From Lentisphaeria bacterium (lineage in GTDB: Bacteria > Verrucomicrobiota > Lentisphaeria > Victivallales > JAUVCU01): a stretch of 6,157 nt of DNA. Position numbers and translations under genes: made by a program. The stretch is from the NCBI GenBank assembly GCA_030590715.1, contig JAUVCU010000099.1:1-6157 (forward strand), read 5' to 3'. A model generated the notes under the pieces. It searched no databases, was not told where the DNA came from, and saw only the letters and a program-made list of their open reading frames with translations. Below, piece by piece: positions 1-5,858 of this stretch (position 1 is its first letter; each line of letters begins with the position of its first letter).

Positions 1-439
1 AATCCTGTATCTCATCTACAGTCATGTCCAGCTCTAATATCGTTTTCACCCCCTGGCAGTTTTTCCTCATAGTTATCATGTCGCGAACAGTGTGGATCGA
101 CATCGAATCCTGGCCGTGCCTTTTCGCTTTCTGATAAAGCATGATGGACGATGCTGTATATTTTGACTGGAATGTGTAAATTTTTGATACGTTGTAGTAG
201 ACTATGGCTGATATAATGATACTGAGCAGAATAAGCATGAATATCTTATTTTTAAGTCTTCTTAATAGTTTATCTACATCAATGGCTTTATACCAGTTAT
301 CAATTGTTTTAGATATCACCAATTCCTTATCCACGCTGATGTTTTTGGCTGGAAACAAGCTGTTGTAAAACATCCCCGTATTGCTGGATGAAACCTTTAC
401 TAATTCTTCGTTCTCTCTTCTTTCGGAGTCGTTATCCAT
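1..439 (-). CDS. Wzz/GumC-type polysaccharide chain-length protein, N-terminal part (runs off left edge)
   Basis: The minus-strand frame opens with ATG at 439-437 and stays open for 146 codons to base 1, so the C-terminus lies outside the window. The product has a charged cytoplasmic N-terminus (about residues 1-64), one strong membrane helix at about 66-83 (IFMLILLSIIISAIVYY), then KYTASSIMLYQ and a segment with TVRDMITMR and ILELDMTVDEIQD. That order (helix, YTAS.. strand, then a 'v..L.l..s..el' segment) is the N-terminal pattern of the Wzz domain in polysaccharide co-polymerases and in the membrane part of bacterial tyrosine kinases. Such proteins set O-antigen or exopolysaccharide chain length at the inner membrane. 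The N-terminal extension of about 65 residues is longer than in classical Wzz. An upstream in-frame TAA and a GGAG at 453-450 (10-nt spacing) support the start. Whether a kinase domain follows cannot be seen. Confidence 0.68.
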   Translation of the reverse strand, partial: MDNDSERRENEELVKVSSSNTGMFYNSLFPAKNISVDKELVISKTIDNWYKAIDVDKLLRRLKNKIFMLILLSIIISAIVYYNVSKIYTFQSKYTASSIMLYQKAKRHGQDSMSIHTVRDMITMRKNCQGVKTILELDMTVDEIQD

Positions 440-667
440 AATCGACTTGCTCCGTGTTATTTATCATAATTACTAGGCGTATCCTTAATTAATGAATTTT
501 GTAGAATTTTAGCAGGAAAAACAAGCTTTCAGCTAATTATTTATTCATATCTTTTTTCTAAAAGAGAATAATATGATTTTAGTGCCATTGAATGTTTTGC
601 TTTATATATTCTTTTCCTCAGTCTTGTTTAGATCGTTAATCGTAAATCGTAAAGAAGGAAATTATTG
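440..667. other. AT-rich divergent intergenic spacer
   Basis: This non-coding gap separates the minus-strand Wzz-like gene from the plus-strand hopJ gene, so it should carry both promoters. I see many AT-rich -10-like strings (for example TATATT at 605-610) but no -35/-10 pair with a convincing 16-18 bp spacing in either direction, so no promoter is called. The only clear structure is the heptamer repeat at 632-652. Confidence 0.6.
632..652 (+). repeat. Three tandem 7-bp repeats just upstream of the hopJ ribosome binding site
   Basis: ATCGTTA (632-638) is followed directly by two identical copies of ATCGTAA (639-645 and 646-652). The array ends one base before the AAGAAGGAA ribosome binding region of hopJ. 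It could be a slippage-prone tract or a site bound by a regulator; the sequence alone cannot separate these. Confidence 0.6.
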
Positions 668-1012
668 ATGAAACTGGAATTATTTTTAGAGAAGCTTGAT
701 GCAACACCGGCTGAGGTTGAGTTTACAAACACTATGGCTGTCATCGAAGAGAATTATGAATTTACCCCAACGTACTTTAAGAATGGAGAAACAGTAAACG
801 AAGCCGGGCAGAACTCGGGTTCATGCAAACTGTTTGCATTTGCAAAACTGAATGATTTGTCTGTTGAGCAGACTCTGAGCTGTTTCGGTGTTTATTACCG
901 CAAAGATGTTCTTGAGCACCCTGAAGCAGATGATCACCAGAATATCCGTAACTTTATTAAATTCGGGTGGGGTGGAATCGAGTTTGAAGGTGAAGCTCTT
1001 AAACTGAAATAG
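668..1012 (+). CDS. HopJ-family (type III effector HopJ-like) protein
   Basis: This 114-residue protein has the conserved features of the HopJ family (Pfam HopJ, PF08888) from end to end: NTMAVIEENYEFTPTYFKNG (20-40), NEAGQNSGSCKLFAFAKL (44-61), QTLSCFGVYYRKDVL (68-82), DDHQNIRNF (88-96) and GWGGIEFEG (100-108). The family is named after a Pseudomonas syringae effector, but short homologues are widespread in free-living bacteria with no type III secretion, and their function is unknown. The length matches the usual ~110-115 residues, so the gene looks intact. A TTG lies directly before the ATG, but ATG at 668 is preferred because AAGGA at 655-659 then sits 8 nt upstream. No signal peptide or membrane helix is visible. 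It is a single-gene unit: the terminator follows within 40 bases and no effector or secretion genes are nearby. Confidence 0.88.
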   Translation: MKLELFLEKLDATPAEVEFTNTMAVIEENYEFTPTYFKNGETVNEAGQNSGSCKLFAFAKLNDLSVEQTLSCFGVYYRKDVLEHPEADDHQNIRNFIKFGWGGIEFEGEALKLK

Positions 1013-1050
1013 TTTTGTAGGTTATTGCCTGGCAAAACTATTCAGATCTA

Positions 1051-1095
1051 AAAAAGCGCATGCAATTTATAATTAAGTTGCATGCGCATTTTTTA
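1051..1095. terminator. Bidirectional rho-independent terminator between hopJ and the RND remnant
   Basis: A perfect 10-bp inverted repeat, GCGCATGCAA (1056-1065) and TTGCATGCGC (1078-1087), extends further inward with AT and G-U pairs. It is flanked by an A-run on the left (1050-1055) and a T-run on the right (1089-1094). Transcripts from either side therefore end in a hairpin plus U-tract, as fits two converging genes. Confidence 0.85.
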
Positions 1096-1617
1096 TACTT
1101 CTTCTATTGCTTCAATTTTGGAGGGATGATCAAATAGCCAGGCCCAGCTTTTTGAGAACACAGCTCTTATATCCTCCACGATCAGGTACAGGCATGGCAC
1201 CAGTACCAGAGTGATCAGTGTCGCGAAAAGAATTCCGAACCCAAGTGATATCGCCATCGGGATCAGAAACTTAGCCTGTCTAGACGTTTTCCAAATTATT
1301 GGAGCTAAGCCTCCAAATGTCGTCAAAGTCGTCAGAATGATGGGTCTGAAGCGTTGTACTCCGGCCTGCAGGATAGAGTCATGGGCATTGAGCTTTAACT
1401 TCCTCTCCCGATTGGCGAAATCGATCATAACCAGCGAGTCATTAACTACAACTCCAGCCAGCGCGACGATTCCGAACATACTAGGCATACTAAGACCATA
1501 TCCCATTAGAAGATGGCCGAGGACTGCCCCGACAATACCAAACGGAATACTGATCATAACAATGAGCGGTTGAATATAGCTTTCGAAAGGAATCGCCAGC
1601 ACTACGTATATAACTAG
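1093..1617 (-). pseudogene. RND efflux pump permease, C-terminal fragment truncated by an IS
   Basis: The minus-strand frame ends at TAA (1095-1093) and encodes the last ~175 residues of an AcrB/HAE1-type RND permease, which normally has about 1,000-1,050. Recognisable parts, in order, are YVVLAIPFESYIQPLIVM, IPFGIVGAVLGHLLMG, FGIVALAGVVVNDSLVMIDF, RFRPIILTTLTTFGGLAPI and IPMAISLGFGILFATLITLVLVP. These match the final membrane helices and the conserved loop of the family. Homology runs up to LVIY near 1617, then the frame meets IS sequence and a TGA at 1635-1633. A GTG at 1602-1600 could start a shorter ORF, but a lone helix bundle without the porter domains cannot be a working pump. The N-terminal ~850 residues and any membrane-fusion partner are absent from the window. 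Confidence 0.88.
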
Positions 1618-1682
1618 AGCCTGCCGAATAATTCACATCTCTTTTATATTCAATGAATTGATCAAAACTGATAGTATATTTT

Positions 1683-1722
1683 AGGCAAACGTAATGACTT
1701 CATCAAATGAAAAGGTTTGCCT
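1683..1722 (+). promoter_or_regulatory. Inverted repeat over the transposase translation start region
   Basis: AGGCAAAC (1683-1690) and GTTTGCCT (1715-1722) are perfect complements around a 24-nt loop that holds a smaller hairpin, TTCAT-caa-ATGAA. The right arm lies between the likely ribosome binding site (AAAGG, 1711-1715) and the ATG at 1726. In an RNA that includes both arms the start would be partly masked. Some insertion sequences use such hairpins to block translation of read-through transcripts; that role here is inference. Confidence 0.4.
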
Positions 1723-1725
1723 GAA

Positions 1726-3258
1726 ATGCCAACGAATTGTACTGCAGAGCGACAAATGACCAATTTGCCTTTGTTTTTCGACAACACTCTCAACCCTAAC
1801 AATCGTTGGGTGAAACTTGCATCGCTCATACCGTGGGAAGTTGTCGATGATATTTATGCCAAGAACTTCAAAAGCAATAAAGGCCCAACACCTCTGCCAG
1901 CTCGCGTTGCATTGGGAGCTTTGATTATTCAACTTAAGCTCGACCTCAGCAATGAGGAAACAGTTGACCAGATAACAGATAACAGAAAACCAGTATCTTC
2001 AGTACTTTGTCGGCTTCACGCAATATCAGGATGAACCACTATTTGATAGCAGTATGATGACTCATTTCCACAAGCGTCTAAAGATGGAAGAGATCAAAGA
2101 AATTGATAGCCTCATCCATAAGATGCACGGTTTGAAAAATAAGACTAAAAAGAAGGATCACTACGATAATGACATAGAGCCTCCAAACAAAGGTCAACTC
2201 ATTGTCGACGCGACATGTATTCCTTCTGATATTCATTTTCCAACCGGACCTGGGGCTTCTAAACAAGGTTCGGAAGAAGACTGAATTGATGGTCGATATT
2301 CTTTGGAAAAACAGAACGAATACTCAAGATAAGCTCAAACCAAAGGCGTACCGCAAAAAAGGGACGCAAGAGTTTTCTTGGAATCATAAGCCAAAAGAGG
2401 CCTGGAGCAAAAAAGATACGTTCCGCGATTCGAATACAACTTAACTGTGTTGGGCGGAATCTTATGTCTATTGATGCGTTAACCAAGCATTGTGATCTCA
2501 ATTGCCTCGGGACAACTCTCTATCGAGACCTACTTGTTATACAGACTTTGTTTCTGCAGCAAAAGGGGATGTATGAGTTGAAAAAGAGATCCGTTATTGA
2601 CCGTGTTGTGAGTATTCACCAACCACATGTTAGGCCGATTGTGCGCGGTAAAGCTGGTGCTGCAACAGAATTCTGAGCCAAGGTCTCAATCAGTCTTGTC
2701 GATGGCTGGAGCTTCGTTGATACAGCTAGTTTTGACGCCTATAATGAAGGAATCGAATTGCAAGGTCAGATTGAATTGTACAAGAAATGCTTTGGCTGCT
2801 ACCCCGAATCAGTGCACGCAGACCAGATCTACCGCAATCAGAAGAATCGAACATATTGCAAAGGAAAATCAATCCGGCTCAGTGGCCCTAAACCTGGTAG
2901 ACCGACGAAAGATGAAGTCAAACTCAAAGAGCAAAAACAGCAGGAACGAGCCGATGAAGGAGTCAGAAGTGCAGTCGAAGGCCGCTTTGGAGTCGGGAAA
3001 CGGCGATATGGACTTGATCGAATAATGACAAAACTTCAGAACTCTTCGAAAACAGTCATTGCACTCGTGTTCATGATAATGAATTTGGAGACTCTTTTAC
3101 CAAAGAAGAAGTGTTTTTTTTGGCGTTACATTTTAGGGGCTTATAGAACCTATATCGAAATTCATTTCAGATCTTGGTTCAAAATCATTATGTTGATTCG
3201 ACAGGTAAATCTGATTCCTATGCCGAATCAACTGATTCAAAATAAATTGCTTCACTGA
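1726..3258 (+). pseudogene. IS5/IS1182-type DDE transposase, broken by three frameshifts and one nonsense codon
   Basis: Reading across frames gives a protein of ~507 residues, normal for this group. The N-terminal domain (FDNTLNPNNRWVKLASLIPW, ARVALGALIIQLKL, LSNEETVDQIT) is intact to about 1972. A 7-bp tandem duplication, TAACAGA at 1973-1979 and 1980-1986, shifts the frame; removing one copy restores ITENQYLQYFVGF. An extra G at 2246/2247 is the second shift (restoring FPTDLGLLNKVRKKTE). An extra T in 2374-2377 is the third (restoring EFLGIISQKRPGAKK). TGA at 2674-2676 replaces an expected glycine in EF-G-AKVSISLVDG. The DDE residues survive: Asp in LIVDATC (2207-2209), Asp in HADQIY (2821-2823), Glu in VEGRFGVGKRRYGLDR (2977-2979). 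ATG 1726 is preferred over TTG 1717 because AAAGG lies 10 nt upstream. No functional enzyme can be made. Confidence 0.88.
1973..1986 (+). repeat. 7-bp tandem duplication inside the transposase gene
   Basis: TAACAGA occurs twice in direct tandem (1973-1979, 1980-1986). Removing one copy gives ATA-ACA-GAA-AAC and restores the expected ITEN residues followed by QYLQYF. This identifies the duplication as the first frameshift mutation rather than a family feature. Confidence 0.85.
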
Positions 3259-3280
3259 CAAATGCTATTATTCAGTGAAG
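3250..3280. terminator. Hairpin at the right end of the IS, possible transposase terminator
   Basis: CTTCACTGA (3250-3258) and TCAGTGAAG (3272-3280) form a perfect 9-bp stem around a 13-nt loop. The left arm includes the transposase stop codon TGA (3256-3258) and the right arm lies in the inferred terminal repeat. There is no T-run after it, so it is a weak terminator at best. It may instead be part of the element's end structure. Confidence 0.4.
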
Positions 3281-3289
3281 GCTAATTAA

Positions 3290-3472
3290 CTAATTAAAAG
3301 ATTTAATCGATTAATTAATAAAAAGATACAACTTGATTATTATAAAGCTTTAAACGGAATTTTAGTAGGTTTTGCTTTTTTGGGGTTATTTATCTATCTA
3401 GTAATATTTAAAATGAAATACTTGAACTGTGCTGTTTTAGTAGCATTTGTAGAAAGATTGTGCAAAGCTTAA
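3290..3472 (+). pseudogene. Possible 3' remnant of a membrane-protein gene next to the IS
   Basis: One plus-strand frame is open for 60 codons before TAA (3470-3472) and begins within about 10 bases of the inferred IS right end; a TAA precedes it at 3287-3289. It contains a hydrophobic run that could be a membrane helix (ILVGFAFLGLFIYLVIF, from about 3359), followed by a basic tail ending in VERLCKA. There is no start codon before ATG 3413 and no ribosome binding site. The position fits a gene tail cut off by the IS, but an open frame of this length can also arise by chance in very AT-rich DNA. I do not recognise the sequence. Confidence 0.2.
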
Positions 3473-3475
3473 TAT
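3447..3475 (+). promoter_or_regulatory. Candidate sigma70-type promoter for rhodanese-selO
   Basis: TTGTAG (3447-3452) and TAATAT (3470-3475) are separated by exactly 17 bp, about 30 bp upstream of the rhodanese start. The match to consensus is modest (3/6 and 4/6), and in AT-rich DNA such pairs arise easily. It is the best pair I found in the 220-bp gap between the IS and the rhodanese gene. Confidence 0.3.
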
Positions 3476-3505
3476 AAATAAAGTAATACATACAGGTTAC
3501 ATAAA

Positions 3506-3865
3506 ATGACAAATAATATAGACAGATCAAAAATAAATTGTAAAGAGCCATCGCGAATCAAGAAAATGATAGAGTCAGGTAGTGACCGTTACGTTTTTCT
3601 TGATGTGAGGGAAGTTCAGGAACGAGAGATTTCGAATATCGATGGCTCTGAGCATATACCTATGAATACGATTCCACAGAATCTTGATAAATTGAAATCA
3701 TTGGATGATAAAGAGATTGTTGTGTATTGTCAGCATGGAGTAAGAAGTCTGATGGTTATCGATTTTCTTCAGTCGGCTGGTTTTGAGAATTTGATAAATC
3801 TTGACGGAGGGATTTGCCAGTGGGCTGAACAGGTTGATCCTTCAGTTCAGTTGTGCAGATTATAA
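3506..3865 (+). CDS. Single-domain rhodanese-like sulfurtransferase
   Basis: This 119-residue soluble protein is one rhodanese domain. It contains VFLDVREVQERE (30-41), the HIPMNTIP turn (50-57), the active-site loop YCQHGVRS with catalytic Cys75 (74-81), and the closing NLINLDGGICQWAEQVDP (95-112). The loop C-Q-H-G-V-R and the C-terminal GGI..W...VDP resemble rhodanese domains found free or at the end of MoeB/ThiF-type proteins. Such enzymes carry a cysteine persulfide and pass sulfane sulfur to acceptors in the cytoplasm; the acceptor here is unknown. No signal peptide is visible. The ATG at 3506 has only a weak AGG (3494-3496) upstream. The stop lies 6 bases before selO, so the two genes are almost certainly one transcription unit and may be translationally coupled. 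Confidence 0.9.
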   Translation: MTNNIDRSKINCKEPSRIKKMIESGSDRYVFLDVREVQEREISNIDGSEHIPMNTIPQNLDKLKSLDDKEIVVYCQHGVRSLMVIDFLQSAGFENLINLDGGICQWAEQVDPSVQLCRL

Positions 3866-3871
3866 ACTCTT

Positions 3872-5311
3872 ATGTTGAACTTTATAAATGGTTATTCTGA
3901 ACTGGGCGAAGAATTTGGGGCTTTTGTGAATCCGGAAGGGTTCGAAAGGCCTAAAATGGTTGCGGTGAATAAAGAGTTGCTTAAAGAGATCGGTATTGAT
4001 GCGGGAAGTGTCAGCGATGATGATCTTGCAGAATTCCTTGCCGGCAATAAAATAGCTCCGACTTCAAAACCGTTTGCATCGGTATATTCAGGGCATCAGT
4101 TCGGCGGATATAGCCCTCGGCTTGGTGACGGACGGGCCTTGCTGCTTGGCGAGGTTGTTACAGGAAATGATTCTGTTGTAGATCTGCAGTTGAAAGGAGC
4201 CGGGTTGACCCCATACTCGCGGATGGGGGACGGAAGGGCGGTGCTTCGTTCCGTGATACGAGAGTATCTTGGATCAGAAGCTATGTTTCATCTCGGTATT
4301 CCAACTACACGGGCTCTATCTATTGTTGGATCAGATCACGCGGTTTACCGTGAAACTACTGAGACAGGAGCCATAATGGGACGGGTCTCGAAATCTCATA
4401 CAAGATTCGGGCATTTTGAGTATTTTCATCACAACGGCAGGCATGATGAACTTCAGACGCTTCTTGATTATACGATCGAGAGAAACTTTCCAGAGATCAA
4501 AGATGAAGAGAGCAAGTATGATTTGTTCTTTTACACTGTCGTCAAGAGGACTGCTGACCTGATTGCGAAATGGCAGTGTGTCGGCTACACGCACGGTGTT
4601 ATGAATACAGATAATATGTCCATTGTCGGCGATACTATCGATTATGGTCCTTATGGTTTTATGGATAATTACGAATCAATGTATATCCCTAATCATTCCG
4701 ATTCATTCGGACGGTATGCGTACGCCAAACAGCCGCAGATCGGTATGTGGAATCTCCAGTGTCTTGGCACAGCTTTAAGCAGTGTTATAACAGAAGAAAG
4801 CATTCAGAGTATCTTGGGAGAATATCCTACGTTTTTCAACGGAAGTTACATTGAGGGAATGGCTGCTAAATTCGGTCTGTTGAATATCACCGATGAGATT
4901 GTTGATTTTATATTCTCAACGTTGAAAACCCTTGAACGTAATAGGGCTGATTTCACAAACTTCTTTCGAGCCCTTAGTCGTTTTGACGGAAATGGAGACT
5001 GTCTTGCGGGTTTTCTTAAAGACGAAAAAGCACGCTGTGAGTGGGTCGAGTTATATGACGGTTTTTTGAAGCTGGAAGATCTGGCAACAGAAGAGCGTCA
5101 TGAGAAAATGAAGTCGGTCAATCCCAAATACATTTTGAGAAATTATATGCTTCAGAATGCCATCGAAAAAGCGGAGACTGGTGACTTCTCAGAAGTTGAA
5201 AGGCTTCATGAATTATTCAGAAAACCATTTGATGAAGAGCTAGAATTTGAAGAGTACGCTGTAGATTCTCCCGATTGGGGTAAGAAGCTCGTTATAAGTT
5301 GTTCTAGTTGA
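3872..5311 (+). CDS. selO: SelO/YdiU protein AMPylase (pseudokinase fold)
   Basis: At 479 residues this is full length for bacterial SelO (E. coli YdiU has 478). SelO has a kinase fold with inverted ATP binding and transfers AMP to Ser/Thr/Tyr of target proteins, several of them in redox balance. Visible motifs are YSGHQFGGYSPRLGDGRALL (72-91), DLQLKGAGLTPYSRMGDGRA with the nucleotide lysine Lys108 (104-123), THGVMNTDN with Asp247 (240-248), TIDYGPYGFMD with metal-binding Asp257 (255-265) and NHSDSFGRYAY (274-284). The C-terminus is GDFSEVERLHELFRKPFDEE, then PDWGKKL and the end VISCSS. Cys477 sits where eukaryotic SelO has selenocysteine. Residue 273, next to NHSD, is proline where I recall E. 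coli having the cysteine (FICNHSD) that bonds with the C-terminal one. The ribosome binding site is poor, which fits coupling to the rhodanese gene. It ends at TGA 5309-5311. Confidence 0.95.
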   Translation: MLNFINGYSELGEEFGAFVNPEGFERPKMVAVNKELLKEIGIDAGSVSDDDLAEFLAGNKIAPTSKPFASVYSGHQFGGYSPRLGDGRALLLGEVVTGNDSVVDLQLKGAGLTPYSRMGDGRAVLRSVIREYLGSEAMFHLGIPTTRALSIVGSDHAVYRETTETGAIMGRVSKSHTRFGHFEYFHHNGRHDELQTLLDYTIERNFPEIKDEESKYDLFFYTVVKRTADLIAKWQCVGYTHGVMNTDNMSIVGDTIDYGPYGFMDNYESMYIPNHSDSFGRYAYAKQPQIGMWNLQCLGTALSSVITEESIQSILGEYPTFFNGSYIEGMAAKFGLLNITDEIVDFIFSTLKTLERNRADFTNFFRALSRFDGNGDCLAGFLKDEKARCEWVELYDGFLKLEDLATEERHEKMKSVNPKYILRNYMLQNAIEKAETGDFSEVERLHELFRKPFDEELEFEEYAVDSPDWGKKLVISCSS

Positions 5312-5322
5312 TTCTAGGATTT

Positions 5323-5348
5323 TGATGGTCGTCTTTTGATGACCATCA
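5323..5348 (+). other. Hairpin directly after selO, no T-tract
   Basis: TGATGGTC (5323-5330) pairs with GACCATCA (5341-5348). The stem extends inward by GTC/GAT, with one G-U pair, to a TTTT loop, giving 11 pairs. A purine-rich GAAAGGGGGAGGG follows instead of a T-run, so it is not a standard terminator. It could protect the 3' end of the mRNA. Confidence 0.55.
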
Positions 5349-5363
5349 GAAAGGGGGAGGGCT

Positions 5364-5408
5364 GAGAGTTCTTTCGATACTTAGTATTGGAAGAACTCTC
5401 TTTTTTTT
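5364..5408 (+). terminator. Strong rho-independent terminator of the rhodanese-selO unit
   Basis: GAGAGTTCTT (5364-5373) pairs perfectly with AAGAACTCTC (5391-5400). Pairing continues inward through 5380/5384, with two G-U pairs, to a TTA loop, for about 17 pairs in all. Eight T residues (5401-5408) follow at once. This is a textbook intrinsic terminator for plus-strand transcription and closes the operon. Confidence 0.92.
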
Positions 5409-5477
5409 GCTTCTACTCCGTTTCGTCATGCACGCGTTGAGGTCGTAGGTGATTCAACTGCTTTTATGTAATCAAGT

Positions 5478-5858
5478 TCATATAGCAGACAAAATCATGT
5501 GGAGGAACAGGGCATAACCGGTCTTGTGGAACAGCAATAAATCATCACCCATCATTAGGTCAATGTTGTTGCTGATAGTTCGATCAGGGAGCTTCCCTGC
5601 GATCTCTCCATTTTCTACCCTAATCAAATGCTTGAAATGACTCCAACTCAATTGGCCACACACTGTGTGACCTTTTTTATCTAGTTGATTAAAAGGTAGA
5701 TAGAATAATCTCATTGTTTTCAGATTTGTTAATGAAAACCCTTTCTTATATCGGTCATTTAGTTGCTTCGATAAGGTTTTAATGACCTGCTTTCCGTACT
5801 CAGCACGCTGTTCGCCCCCCTGAATCTCTTCCACAACCTCGCGGCCGATCAGCCAATA
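5478..5858 (-). pseudogene. DUF1016 (YhcG-like, PDDEXK nuclease family) fragment with a foreign C-terminal tail
   Basis: The minus-strand frame reads YWLIGREVVEEIQGGEQRAEYG from 5858, then LSKQL, GFSLTNLKTMRLFYLPF and QLSWSHFKHLIRVEN, ending near 5610. This is the conserved N-terminal domain of DUF1016/YhcG proteins, which are usually ~330-380 residues with a C-terminal PDDEXK-like nuclease domain. Everything after RVEN (about 43 residues to TGA 5480-5478) is unlike the family, which should continue into a NWS-type motif and the nuclease domain, so the gene is cut there. On the 5' side the frame is open only to a TAA at 5888-5886, and the normal N-terminal ~20-30 residues are missing. A GTG at 5834-5832 could start a 118-residue product, but it would have neither the full DUF1016 domain nor the nuclease. 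I read it as a dead fragment. Confidence 0.75.

Larger units (their letters stand above)
1618..3283 (+). mobile_element. Degenerate IS5/IS1182-like insertion sequence
   Basis: The element carries one transposase remnant and is about 1.67 kb. The ends are inferred. The left end reads AGCCTGCC-GAATAAT from 1618; the complement of the right end reads AGCCTTCACTGAATAAT from 3283 inward. They share AGCCT and GAATAAT with a 2-base length difference, giving an imperfect terminal inverted repeat. The left limit agrees with where RND homology stops. The left flank is CTAG and CTAA spans the right boundary, both fitting a YTAR-type target, but there is no exact target duplication. That is expected if the DNA on one side was later deleted. 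Ends are probably right to within about 10 bases. Confidence 0.6.

Noticed and set aside
1211..1573. Plus-strand ORF of 120 codons
   Set aside because: It lies entirely opposite the RND coding frame, which has clear family motifs; this is its antisense shadow.
2674..2676. TGA read as glycine (alternative code as in SR1/Gracilibacteria)
   Set aside because: The same gene carries three frameshifts, so plain decay explains it, and selO ends naturally at a TGA right after its conserved SCSS terminus.
1622..3228. 8-bp direct repeat TGCCGAAT at 1622-1629 and 3221-3228 as a target duplication
   Set aside because: It would put the right IS boundary inside the transposase coding end, and no inverted repeat lies just inside these copies.
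3303..3314. 12-bp perfect palindrome TTAATCGATTAA
   Set aside because: Very AT-rich surroundings make such palindromes likely by chance, and nothing nearby suggests an operator.
3413..3472. Small ORF of 19 codons starting ATGAAATAC
   Set aside because: No ribosome binding site and too short to support; it is treated only as part of the longer open frame from 3290.
4331..4594. Minus-strand ORF of 87 codons inside selO
   Set aside because: Antisense shadow of the conserved SelO core; no ribosome binding site or domain is recognisable.
5411..5477. Possible tRNA or attachment site after the selO terminator
   Set aside because: No cloverleaf or T-loop consensus could be formed; nothing recognisable was found in these bases.
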